Position numbers and translations under genes: made by a program. The notes beneath the pieces are model-generated. The model was not told the origin of the DNA and ran no database searches. It was given only the letters and a program-made list of their open reading frames with translations. Positions 45,337 through 55,163 of a DNA stretch of 64,000 bases are shown here, piece by piece; the stretch's first letter is position 1; each line of letters opens with the position of its first letter. This DNA comes from Diplolepis rosae (taxonomy: Eukaryota > Arthropoda > Insecta > Hymenoptera > Diplolepididae): NCBI GenBank assembly GCA_030998225.1, contig JAPYXD010000680.1, forward strand, positions 6,882,001 through 6,946,000, in the 5' to 3' direction.

Positions 45337-45949
45337 GCAACACTATAAAAATACTTTACAATTGTTGCATCTCCTATCACCCTCCATGGGAACGTAGATC
45401 CTTCTCTATGAAACAATTCCTACTTGTGATTTTGGTCCAAATTTGGTTCTGTTTTGGGGATTCGATTACTTTCAAGTTCTTGAAAATTTTAACAATACTA
45501 CTGTAACGGTTACATCTATGGACTTCTTTTTTAATTCTTAGGTCTTTTAAATTCCGAATGATATTTATATCATTATTGCGATGGTTTTACCTATTACACC
45601 CAACATTAACATGCCGTTCGTCGCTAATGTTATTGAGTGAAGTAGTGCATATATCGACCAATCATAATTTCTAGAAAAAATAACGCTCGAAATTTAAATA
45701 TTATTTAATGACAGTTTCAAAATAGTGAGGTCATTAGAAGAATGCAACGTTTGTACACCTCGATTTTATACAAATTTTAAAAAATGCACACTAATGGCTG
45801 AAAATAAGGTACTTTAGGGACCAAATCGTGAAAATAGGGGACTTTAGGGACATCAACTGAATATAGAGGACAATAGGGGATATAGGGACCGGTCTGTGAG
45901 GCCTGTAAAACCATGAAAGAATGAAATGTCCTGCAAGAAGTTGCCTAAG

Positions 45950-46285
45950 CGAAAAAGTCGAACGCTAGCCAGTAGTTACGACTAGTCAATTACTGCGTCA
46001 GTAGTAACCGTGGAATAATGCCAGTACTGGCTGCCAATACCGTACCAATTATAGGAAAATTACCAACTTATTAATATCGCGGTACTAATTGTTACAATTG
46101 GTGAAATACTGACCTAGGAGTCTCATCGACAGTTGGTGCTCTACTGGTTTACTACTAACGCAGAACTGATTGTTATAACAGATAAAATACCAACAAAGGA
46201 AGCATTCCAATTGTTAGTACTGAAAATTTGTTGGCGGTACTGGCGTTATACCGTGCCAATAGTAAATTTCCACCTGGGTGGCTAC
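45950..46285. repeat. Dispersed repeat ending 'aaatttccacctgggtgg'
   Basis: Words such as tagtac, ccaatt and taccga recur in both orientations, and the right end matches, inverted, the segment at 20495-20530. It is probably a drifted MITE; the left end is not resolved. Confidence 0.4.
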
Positions 46286-47461
46286 AGAAAGGAATCTCGT
46301 CAGACTCGATAGCCACTTTGTAGATCTGCAGGTTTTTTATGCCAGCAATGGGTGATTAAAGTGTCGATAATTACCTGCAAACTAGCTTTTGATAATTGCG
46401 TAATTACCTGAACGAACTTACTGGACTGATCTACCCTTTAGCGGATTTTATTTCTTCAAGTATCAGCCTTGAATATGTCCGCTGGAACAATTATCATCAG
46501 ACTTGTATATTTACAACTCTACTAAAGTAGACAATACGATCTGAAAATTATTGCTTTGAAGATACTAAAGTGCCTGAAAAATAAGATTAATGTAAAAAGA
46601 ATAACTAAAGCGTAAACTGAGTAAAATCCAGCATATTCCTTTTTTATATTTGTTTATGAGGTTAAATGGAAAAAGGAGAGCTATTAAGATTCTTGTTTCT
46701 CTGCAATCGACAAGTCAATAAAAATCAAAGAATCAACTGAGTAAACAGGTACCTTGGTAAACGTTATAATTCCGTTACAACTCTTGCTTTTATGTATGGT
46801 AAATATGACGAACGAAAGTTTTTCGGCTCCTTTTTACTTGTTAAATATTATTTTAAAAGTACTTATATTTCTAGTGCATAGACAAATTGATTTTACGACA
46901 GGATGAATATCACGGAATTCAAGATAACATATTTGCCTTCTTGACTAACTACTTTTGATTTTTGGCACCTCATTATTTAATACGTTTACTCTGCAGTGAT
47001 AGTAAACTTCAATTTTATTCTATTCCACGTGGAGCAATTCATATGTATTTATAATATTTAATGAAAGAGGTAATATTTCAGTTTTATAGCAAATAATTAT
47101 CACATGATTAATTAACATAAATTTTCTCGGAAGTTAAATATGAAATCAGGTTAATTATGTCAGCATAATTTTACTCTGAAGAAATTGTTATTTTATTTCA
47201 GTTTTTAGTCCATTTTAATTGATATTATAATTGAGTAACAAACATGTGATAACAACACTTTCTGATGTACATGGGGTGATAAATCTCGAGAAACAACACC
47301 GTGTATAATTATGAAGTGTCTTATTAATATTTCTTTTTAAAATATTCTTGCAACTGTCTTCCTGCAACATACTTAGAATTACAACTATCATAATTAAGGA
47401 AGATAATAACATAAGAATTAAATATAACTGTTGTATAATTAGGTTATAAAACACAAATTTT
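46286..47461. other. AT-rich intergenic DNA, no gene seen
   Basis: No supported gene, RNA or repeat. A 79-codon minus-strand frame near the end has no recognisable domain. Confidence 0.45.
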
Positions 47462-47656
47462 TACACGGAAAAAAATAGTTCAAGAAACTTTACTCAACTT
47501 TTGAGCAAAATTGGGACAAATGTTTAAGTTGGAAATTATATAATATAATTATAAATAACTGGCTTATATCGACCCTCAATAATATTAATAGATAGATGAT
47601 TTTTTACTTTGGCTTTAGGGTCCAGACATAATGTAAACTCAGGGTTTCATTTTTTC

Positions 47657-47694
47657 CTCAAACGTTTCGACTCAGATTGGAGTCCTGATCAGTG
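47657..47694 (-). ncRNA. Hammerhead-like fold, copy g
   Basis: On the minus strand: CUCA, CUGAUCA, one G, hairpin GACUC/GAGUC, GAAAC, GUU, UGAG. Helix I (CUCA/UGAG) pairs exactly and can extend by a U-G pair. The core has C in place of G8, which should abolish cleavage. The rest fits the consensus. Confidence 0.55.
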
Positions 47695-48123
47695 AGATTT
47701 TATTTCTATAAAAATACAAAGGATGAAAAGAATAAAAAACTGCACGTGTGACGGATAAACATTGTGTTGACAAACGATTTAAATGAATTGCACTTGTGAA
47801 ACTATAGAATAGGTCTAACTAAATTTACGAATAAAAAATTGAAAATTGTACAAAATTTGCTACAAAAATACATAGGGAAGGGACTTAAAAAATTTACACG
47901 TGTGACGGATAATATTATGATAAAATTGCACATGTAAACCATATAATTGGTCCATACTAACTAAATTCGAACAAAAAATAAATAAAAAGCGTACAGATTT
48001 TTTCTATAAAAATGCAAAAGAAGAACCTTAAAAATTACACATGTGACGGATAGACATTATGGTAAAAATGATATGAAAGAATTGCACGTTTGAAACTATA
48101 AAATTGGTCTGAATAACTGAGTT

Positions 48124-48160
48124 TGCATGAGGAATCCAATCTGAGTCGAAACGTTTGAGG
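48124..48160 (+). ncRNA. Hammerhead-like fold, copy h (decayed)
   Basis: Partner of copy g on the opposite arm. GAAAC-GUU-UGAGG is kept, but the upstream core has drifted to gcatgagg and helix II has a mismatch. Not expected to fold. Confidence 0.45.
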
Positions 48161-48722
48161 AAAAAATGAAACCCTGAGTTTACATTATTTCTGGACCCTA
48201 AACCCAAAGTAAAAAATCATCTATCTATTATATAATATCAATAAAATAATTTGTGATGTATATTTTGAAAGTATACTGCATATTATTAAAGTTTACCGAA
48301 CTGTGATGCATTCTTTAACATTTAATACGTCAAAGATTATTACAATAATATTAAATAATCTCCAACTTGTCTATATGTCCCAGCTTTGCTAAAAGTTGAG
48401 TAGAATTTCTCGAACTATTTTTCTCCGTGTAATTATTTGAGACCTTCTAAAGTACAACATCTATCAATGGTGATTAATTACCAGAATTAACGTAATCTTT
48501 ATCCCGTTTTTTATATAAGTTGCTGAATGAAATTTACCAAACTGCCGGTATTTTCAGGGTTTAGGTGTATTTTTATTCTTTTTACGGCGAAATCGATGCG
48601 TCACGTCCTCCTTCGAGATCAACAAGTATATAAGTAGGTCATCATTGTGTGATACGTAAGTCACTAGACGAAGAACAGCTGATGTTTCAGCTATTTGGAT
48701 GCGTACCCACAATCCGATACAC

Positions 48723-48815
48723 GGACAAAAATAGTTCAATAGAATTTATAGAACTGTTCAAGAGTTCAGGGTAGAGGCATTTACTACTGTGGGCAAAAAC
48801 TAAGGTGAATTTTGT
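48723..48815. repeat. Partial family B MITE
   Basis: Starts acaaaaatagttcaatagaa and includes gaactgttcaagagttcagg and ggcatttac, as in the left arm of the family B hairpins. It is cut off before the element that begins at 48816. Confidence 0.6.
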
Positions 48816-49826
48816 TACACAGAGAGAAATTTTAGGTTTCACTGACCAAAGTTTTTTTGTTAAAATCGTCTTTACAAAAATTTTAAAGTTCTCATGACAA
48901 TCATGGTAGTGGCTGTCATACATTGGAAAAGTGTTTACTCCAACTGCAAGGAACGTTACTGAGACCACGATTCTGGTACTTGAAATACCATAGCGCTGCG
49001 GTTATAGGAACCAAAGTCCATCGTAAAGCCGCGCATAGAGTTTAGTTAAAATGACTAAGTCTACGGACAGTAAATACCCAGCCAAAATTATTTTTGAGGT
49101 TATAGGTATGGTTCTCTTAGTTATCAAAATACGAATTTAATTTGATTAGAGAAAATAAAGTTTCACCGAAAAGATCTAAGAAAAATAACCCGGTATAATG
49201 ATATTTATGATAACTTTCGTCGATTAAGTTAAAAAATTGTCACTTTTTTCATCACCATAAACTTTTTTTGACTGACTATAATTTTGACAAAATACGACGA
49301 GGCAGCAACATTGGAACGCATTGCATTGTCCCCGAACAAAATCGCTTATCATTTAGAAAGAATTGTCAAACTATATTTATAATAGAATTGTTTACCTGAT
49401 GATGCTTGGCACGGTGAAATATAGTCCAGGAATCGAGAACGAGAATCGGCAGGATTCAACTTAGGCTGCATATCTTTTTGGAAGTAACTACTTTAATAGT
49501 TGTCACGACAGGCTTACCTCGTTGTAAAAAATGAAAGTTATACTTGATTTGTCTAGCGCAACAGCGAACGCTGCGGTTGTAGTAACCAAAGGAGCTTGGC
49601 AGTACACATAAAGAAAATGTACGTGTACTAACCGTTGGGGTACGTATAAAGCTCATTCTAATCATCAACTTTGGTCACAACAACCGAATACACAAAAAAG
49701 TCCAAATTACTGTCATGATAACTATAAAAGTAGTAGCTTCTCTCAACTTTTTTGGTCAAGGCAACTACTGTACAAAAAATTTATGTGCTATGTGCACAGG
49801 AACCAAAGCCGATTTCTCTCAGTGTA
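48816..49826 (+). mobile_element. DNA element, complete copy (partner of 1-939)
   Basis: 1011 bp from tacacagagagaaattttag to the inverted end gatttctctcagtgta. The ends match in 14 of the first 15 bases. Long internal stretches are inverted partners of 1-939. It carries an extra block of about 51 bp relative to that copy. No transposase domain is seen. Words such as ggtcac(a)aca and accaaag recur in both directions, suggesting subterminal repeats. Confidence 0.8.
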
Positions 49827-49845
49827 TAAAATGAAAAATCTTTAT

Positions 49846-50524
49846 TTATTTATCCAAATCAATTTCATCCCTTTCAAAGTAATCCCCTCCCGATATAATG
49901 CACTTATGCCAACGTTTTTTCCAATCGTCGAAACACTTGTTAAATTCGATTTCCGGAATTGCCTTCAAAGCCTTCTTCGATTCGGCTTGTATCTCTTCAA
50001 TCGTGTCAAAACAGTGTCCTCGGAGTGGTCTTTTGAGTTTGGGGAATAGCCAGAAGTCACATGGAGCTAAATTAGGCGAATATGGTGGTTGTGGAACGAT
50101 ATGCGTTGAGTTTTTGGCAAAATGGTCACGAAGAACGAGTGCAGTGTGAGACCGCGCATTATCGTGATGAAAAATTCACGAGTTGTCTGCTCAAAATATC
50201 TTTTGAAACGGTGTTAAGTGATCCTCTTGAAATTCCAATAGTGTCAGCAAGGTCTCTAATTGTCAATCGACGATTTTTGTGCACTAATTCTTTGATTTGA
50301 TTGACGTGTTGCTCGTCAGTTGATGTTGATGTTCTTCTGGGGCGTTCCAAGTCATCAACACGTTCTCTGCCTTCTTTGAAGTCTTTGTACCACTTATAAA
50401 GATTTTTCTGCGACATGGTGAAATCACCGAAGGCCTTCTGCAATATTCTGAACGTTTCCGCAACTGAAATTTCATTCCGCAAACAAAATTTAATGGCACT
50501 TCTTTGTTTAACAAATTCAGACAT
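49846..50524 (-). pseudogene. Mariner-type transposase, internally deleted and frameshifted
   Basis: The N-terminal part starts [20 protein letters not shown] at 50524 and has the helix-turn-helix segment with [18 protein letters not shown] and a second motif [17 protein letters not shown]. After about 117 codons it jumps, out of frame, to the catalytic end HHDNARSH...PPYSPNLAPCDFWLF, with 34 residues between the aspartates (D34D), and stops at 49846-49848. The middle, including the first catalytic aspartate, is gone. The protein resembles the mariner lineage from which the SETMAR transposase domain derives. Terminal repeats were not identified; the left side directly abuts the element ending at 49826. 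Confidence 0.85.
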
Positions 50525-50634
50525 TGTAAAAATCGAAAAAATCACTTTTAGTCGTTTAGAAAACACAAGCGTAACTATGTAACAAATGATGACATTAACA
50601 TGAAATTTGGCACAGATAGTAGTACGAAACAGTT

Positions 50635-50815
50635 CTAGAAAATTTAGAGAACTTTTCAGAATAAAATGTGGAACCTTTAATCATTTTTCCTGAAAGTTCC
50701 GCATTTTATTCTGAAAAGTTTTGTAAAATTTCCAAAACTCTGTTCCGTAAATGCTTCTATCCCCAACTCTTACACAGTTCTATAAACTTTATTGAACTAT
50801 TTTTTTTACATGGCG
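50635..50815. mobile_element. Hairpin MITE, family B
   Basis: The left half (cagttctagaaaatttagag...cagaataaaatg) pairs with the right half (gcattttattctgaaaagtt...actctgttccg...tatccccaactctt...gttctataaactttat). It is similar to 22403-22638. The left outer arm is shortened. Confidence 0.7.
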
Positions 50816-50933
50816 AGTCTGTGCTTGAGTCTCGTTACTTGAATTTTTTAAGGTTAATAAGTAGAATTGTGGTGTCTCTTATCGTAGCTAAATCGGGTTG
50901 CAGCATCATCATTCGAGGAGACGCGAACTTATA

Positions 50934-51870
50934 CAAGGTGCGTTCCAAAATAAACGAGATTGAGCTAAAATGGAAACGACAGGAGCTTTGTTCTGATAAG
51001 TTCGAGTTTATTTATTCAAAATAGTCCCCTCCGGCCTCGATACACTGTTTTGCGCGATCCAAAAGCTTTTCGAAAGAGTGTTTCAGGTCATTGACCGGAA
51101 TGTCCTTCAGGATGTCGGTACAAGCCTTTTGGATGGCCTCTACGGACGCAAAACGTTTTCCTTTCATGGCCAAATGCAATTTTTCGAATAGGTAGAAGTC
51201 ACAGGGAGCCATATCAGGCGAATACGGTGAGTGGTTGACGGATAAAATGTGATTTTTGGTAAAAAAATCAGTGATAAGCGTTGAACGATGGGCCGGCGCA
51301 TTATCGTGCAAAAGGCGCCAACTGCCATTTTCACGGTATTGCGGCCTCAAACAGCAAATTTTTGGTCAAAATGCAATGAATTGAATCTTGATATGTTTAA
51401 TTCCATTGCCATGTGTCGAAAAGAAGATTTTGGCTCATTTTTTATAAATTCACGCACAATTTCAACATTACTTGGTGTAATCAGGAAAGTTTCCTGACCG
51501 GGATGTCCGTCGTCCTTGATGTCTTCACGACCTTCTTTGAATCGTTTAAACCACTCATGGAATCTGGCACGGAATAAACAATTGTCACGATACAATTGTT
51601 TCACTAATTCAAACCTTTCAGTAAAAGTTTTACCAAGTTTCAAACAAAACTTAATATTCGCTCTTTGTCCGAAGTTCATTTTTCGACCGATGCTATAAAC
51701 ACACTGTCCCTTATAAAGCAATAACTCGGCTTCTAATTGTCCGTTGGTCATGAAATTTTGATAGAACGTCAGTGAAGGATGTACCTTTTCAACTTCTACT
51801 CCCATCAGAAGATAGCGTCACTATAAATAGCTATTTTGAATAAGTCTCGTTTATTTTGGAACGCACCTTG
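50934..51870 (-). mobile_element. Mariner-type element with perfect 26-bp ends, internally deleted
   Basis: 937 bp with perfect inverted ends starting caaggtgcgttccaaaataa, flanked by TA on both sides (50932-50933, 51871-51872). It carries both ends of a transposase gene. The right junction abuts a LINE reverse-transcriptase fragment at 51876, so the element probably inserted into that older sequence. The perfect ends argue for fairly recent activity. Confidence 0.9.
51012..51679 (-). pseudogene. Mariner-type transposase, two out-of-frame pieces
   Basis: The N-terminal piece starts MNFGQRANIKFCLKLGKTFT at 51679, with the HTH block RARFHEWFKRFKEGREDIKD, and ends near 51347. The C-terminal piece begins near 51350 in another frame, contains LHDNAPAHRS...YSPDMAPCDFYLF (D34D) and stops at 51012. 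The part with the first catalytic aspartate is deleted and the join is out of frame, so no transposase is made. It is distinct in sequence from the copies at 36557 and 49846. Confidence 0.87.
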
Positions 51871-51875
51871 TATAT

Positions 51876-52200
51876 CCAGAAAAATGGAAAGCAGCTCGCA
51901 TAAAAGCTCATTAAAAAAGAAGAGAGACGATAGACTCTTGGGTAGCTACAAGCAAATAAGCCTCTTACCCAATATTTTGGTTTCAGATTTAGGCATTCTG
52001 CAATACATGCAGTTAATAAATTCACGTCTGATGTCTCTTGGACTTTAAATTATAAACAATCCACAGGAGCCTGCTTGATTGACTTGGGGAAGGCATTTGA
52101 TAGTCTGGCTCGATGGGCTGTTCTTTAGACACATAAAAAAAGGATTCCCATCTTACCTTATGAGAATGCTATGGACAACCTCACATGGGAAAAAAATATT
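51876..52200 (+). pseudogene. Non-LTR retrotransposon reverse transcriptase fragment
   Basis: Pieces in shifting frames read PEKWKAARIKAH, then GSYKQISLLPNI, then TGACLIDLGKAFDSLARWAVL, then KKGFPSYLMRMLW. The order matches the reverse transcriptase of LINE elements (jockey-like: 'WK-A', 'SYRPISLL', 'DL-KAFD', 'G-P'). Several frameshifts and stops are present and large parts are missing. The mariner element at 50934-51870 abuts its 5' side. Upstream at about 50860-50930 a frame with RGDAN may be a scrap of the endonuclease domain, but this is weak. Confidence 0.65.
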
Positions 52201-52785
52201 CATATTCGATGAATATTAGATTAATGTCTGTTAAATTTAGATTTTGAAAAAAATTCATTTTGTCACTTATGTACATAGCTGCTTCTGTAACATTTATTGA
52301 CAATTCTATTATATCTACAGAAAGTTAGTAAATTGTATTTGAATATCCAAAAAAAATTACAAATTCATCTATTCTGTTGCTAATTTTTCATGTATGGGAC
52401 ATTGACAAATAGTTTTGAAATTCAAGTCCCGGTAATTTTACGAATTTGGTCTGGGTTTTTCTGTATTTAGGCGTAGAATATAGATCGGGGTATGATTAAG
52501 ATAACTACTGAACTGGCTTCCTCTTAATTCGTGATAAAATGCGAGCAGATTATACCAAAATGGATTTTAATAAAATTAACTATTTATGACACGTGCGTCA
52601 TAAAAGCGCTGACTAATTAAACAGTCGACCAACTGGCGGCAGCTATCCACGATCTATTTTTATAGCAAATAACGCCAAAAATATTTTAGCTGGTCTTAAA
52701 ATTATTCTTATCAAAAAATTGATAGTTAAACAAAACTTTCTGGCAATAATCCATAGAATCTCGTAATCTAACAGTGTTTTCTTGG
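52201..52785. other. Unique DNA plus one dispersed repeat
   Basis: 52449-52641 is the inverted partner of 43321-43500. The rest shows nothing recognisable. The BEL/Pao element begins at 52786 after the target bases cttgg. Confidence 0.5.
52449..52641 (-). repeat. Dispersed repeat, partner of 43321-43500
   Basis: It runs from gtctgggtttttctg to aactggcggc in reverse complement of the other copy. Compared with that copy it contains a small extra block near 52510-52530. Confidence 0.75.
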
Positions 52786-53542
52786 TGTTAAGTCGCTCAA
52801 GTAGTTTGAATATTTACCAATTTATGCTTGTATATTAGTATAATATAAATTTTACTACTTTACTTATTTAAAAAGAATAATTCAATGTATATATACCTAT
52901 TTCCTAATTTTACCTTGTCTTCATTTATACTCAGTATTGTAATCCTTAAAAGGACTTCTGAATCACGTTTCTTCACTAAACTTTAATATAGATCTTGAGT
53001 AAACGTTTATTGTCTACAAATTGTCAAAGAGAGTATGAATCCGTAATATAAAAAGATTCAAGAATTTCCATTCAAACCTTAGGTATAGCGTCAGACTCGA
53101 GTTTGTCCACAATTCGAGACCCGGATTAGGACAGCCACCTATTTATGGCATAGCTGCACTTATAAATTGCATTAGAGGCAATAACTGCAATGGAAGTTTC
53201 CCTTTGGAACCAGCCTTAGAAGCCAGCTACATCGGTAACCTTCGGCATAATTCGGATTGAACTACCACCTTCGCATACCCTTAACCAATTAGATTTAAGT
53301 ATCAAATTTTGTAAAGCCGTCAGTTTTTACTTTTGTATTTTCATGAATCAGTTGTTATGCACTAGCCATACGTTCCACTTCAAAATAAATTTAATTCTCA
53401 TACAAGAAATATTTGTCATTTAATTAATTTACAAACTTCAGAAGCCGAGATGATACATTAGTTTGGAGCATCCCTTAACATAATGAGAAAGTCAATAAAG
53501 AATAATAATTATTGACTAATCTACAAAGTGTTAAACTATACA
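52786..53542 (+). repeat. 5' LTR of the BEL/Pao element
   Basis: 757 bp, starting tgttaagtcgctcaagtag and ending ttaaactataca. It contains an AT-rich promoter-like run (about 52825-52850) and a polyadenylation signal aataaa at 53494-53499. It matches the 3' LTR in every stretch compared by eye. Confidence 0.95.
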
Positions 53543-53559
53543 TGGTCCTTCGAGCCGGA
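53543..53559 (+). promoter_or_regulatory. Primer binding site, tRNA-Tyr
   Basis: tggtccttcgagccgga lies directly after the 5' LTR. It is complementary to the 3' end of eukaryotic tRNA-Tyr including CCA (...CCGGCUCGAAGGACCA), over at least 17 bases. It primes minus-strand synthesis. The tRNA identity rests on the known insect tRNA-Tyr acceptor sequence. Confidence 0.8.
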
Positions 53560-53917
53560 TTATCTTGAAGTGTACTAGTGCGATGTTTTAAGAATCAAAA
53601 CATTATGACTCAAAAATAAAAACCACAGTGACTATCGTAAACAGTGCCACTAGTGAATATTCGGAAATACCTATGTGACTATAGACATTCACAGCTCTGC
53701 TTGAAAATACGATCAAGCTGCTGTCATCAATCTAGTCTGAGAAGCGAAAGACTAGATCTACAAAACCATCAAGACGTTCAACGAAGCAGCCTCAACGACG
53801 GAGGATTATCAACTGGATTAAGCGACCAAGAAGCACACGTGGACTGAAAGGTAGGCTCGTCTATTATAATCGTACTCTGTTGTCCAATCCTGTAATTGTC
53901 CTATATCCTTTACTATC

Positions 53918-55159
53918 ATGGCGAACGCGGAAATATTGAAAAAACTTGTTAAACGTCGCGGTACTTTAAAGTCACAAATCACCAGGTTCAAAACTTTCAT
54001 TGATGAATATCAATTACAAGAACCTGATTTGATCAAATTAAACATTCGCGTAGAAAGATTTAAAATGCATTTTGCCGATTTCGATAGCTTCTACGATGAA
54101 CTTGAAATAGTAGATGAAGATAATGATCACACAACCGAAAGGTACGACATGGAAGAGAATTATCTTGATTTATTATCCAAAATAGAACATTTAAAATTAG
54201 AATTTATGCCTAATAATGTAGCAAACGATAACATTATTGAACGAAATTTGAACTCGGCAGTAGCAAAACGACGAATCAAATTACCTGAAGCTTCGCTTCC
54301 AAAATTTAGCGGAAAATATGAAGATTGGTTATCATTCAAAGACGCGTTTACGTCCATGATTCATAATCAAGAGGATTTAAATAATATCGAAAAATTGCAA
54401 TATTTGAAATCTGCAGTAACAGGTGAAGCCGCGAATAAGATAAAAAATTTATCGATTACAGATGGTAATTATGATCGCGCGTGGAAACTACTGCAAAGTG
54501 CGTATGCAGACAAACGTTTAATTATTTCACGGCATTTGAGCCTTCTGCTCCGTCTTCCCGTTCAAGATAAAGAATCCGCGGAAGGGTTGAGACGTTTGGC
54601 AGATGAGACGCAACAGCACTTAGAATCTTTAAAAACATTAGACGTACATGTTAATGAAGAAATCGTAGTTCAAATTTTAGAAGAGAAAATGCATAAATTA
54701 ACTGCGGAAAAATGGGAGGAAACGTTAAAAAGAGACACATTTCCGCGATTAGAAGAAATAATTGAATTTTTATATAAAGTAGCGTCTCGACTCTCTAAAC
54801 GTGAAAGAGAAAAGACCGAGCAACCGGTGTTACAGTCATCGTTAAATAAAAAATTAAATGAACAAAATCGCTACCAATCTCAAACGCGAAAAACGACGAG
54901 ACAAGTATTCTTGTCACACACAAAAAAGTCATGTCCAATTTGCCTCGAAAATCAACATCCCGTTTACAAATGTGAGAAATTCCGTAACTATTCGATACCT
55001 GTGCGAGTTCAAGCAGCAAAGGATGCGTCTCTTTGTTTGAACTGTCTAAGAAATCATGGAGATAAAGCCTGTACCTTTAGTAAATGTCTTATTTGTAACG
55101 AAGCTCACAACACTTTGCTTCATGATTCGAAGTGTCCCAAGGCCCCATCACTAAATTGA
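53918..55159 (+). CDS. BEL/Pao Gag
   Basis: The 413-residue frame makes the capsid and nucleocapsid protein that packages element RNA in the cytoplasm. The N-terminal 120 residues are charged and helical. Residues about 125-260 contain the segment LPKFSGKYEDWLSFKDAF and SAVTGEAANKI typical of the BEL/Pao Gag domain (DUF1759). The C-terminus has zinc-knuckle-like cysteine clusters: CPICLENQHPVYKCEKF, then CLNCLRNHGDKAC and CLICNEAHNTLLH. The start ATG (53918) is the first in a long open frame after a leader of about 375 bases. The frame ends with UGA at 55157-55159, and the same frame is open again immediately afterwards as pol, so a Gag-Pol fusion by readthrough is likely. Expression comes from the 5' LTR. 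Confidence 0.93.
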   Translation: MANAEILKKLVKRRGTLKSQITRFKTFIDEYQLQEPDLIKLNIRVERFKMHFADFDSFYDELEIVDEDNDHTTERYDMEENYLDLLSKIEHLKLEFMPNNVANDNIIERNLNSAVAKRRIKLPEASLPKFSGKYEDWLSFKDAFTSMIHNQEDLNNIEKLQYLKSAVTGEAANKIKNLSITDGNYDRAWKLLQSAYADKRLIISRHLSLLLRLPVQDKESAEGLRRLADETQQHLESLKTLDVHVNEEIVVQILEEKMHKLTAEKWEETLKRDTFPRLEEIIEFLYKVASRLSKREREKTEQPVLQSSLNKKLNEQNRYQSQTRKTTRQVFLSHTKKSCPICLENQHPVYKCEKFRNYSIPVRVQAAKDASLCLNCLRNHGDKACTFSKCLICNEAHNTLLHDSKCPKAPSLN

Positions 55160-55163
55160 CTAG
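55157..55163 (+). promoter_or_regulatory. UGA-CUAG stop codon between gag and pol, possible readthrough site
   Basis: The gag stop UGA is followed by CUAG, the context known for efficient translational readthrough in several RNA viruses and animal genes. Pol continues in the same frame with no other stop before it. Many BEL/Pao elements have one uninterrupted gag-pol frame, so the stop is either a programmed ratio control or a recent nonsense change. Confidence 0.6.

Larger units (their letters stand above)
44438..45905. mobile_element. hAT-like non-autonomous element with 8-bp target duplication
   Basis: 1468 bp bounded by caggcctcacag and the inverted ctgtgaggcctg. The flanking eight bases are tagaacca (44430-44437) and taaaacca (45906-45913), one mismatch apart. 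CAG ends with an 8-bp duplication are the mark of the hAT superfamily. Subterminal gggacc words occur at both ends in opposite orientation. The inside has no transposase but holds a SINE fragment (44661-44750) and a hammerhead-like piece (45297-45336), so it has served as a landing site. Confidence 0.8.
47462..48431. mobile_element. TACACGGA-ended element holding an inverted pair of hammerhead-like repeats
   Basis: The left end tacacggaaaaaaatagttc and the inverted right end gaactatttttctccgtgta pair, and the match continues inward for about 55 bp (ctcaacttttgagcaaa and its complement). Inside, repeats at about 47570-47700 and 48124-48240 are reverse complements, each with a hammerhead-like hairpin at its inner edge. 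The ends belong to the same family as the family B MITEs. Confidence 0.7.

Noticed and set aside
50668..51024. 118-codon plus-strand frame
   Set aside because: It crosses a hairpin MITE, unique DNA and the end of a mariner element, so it is a chance fusion.
53644..53847. Small frame in the leader between primer site and gag
   Set aside because: No resemblance to any retroelement protein; leaders often have short frames.
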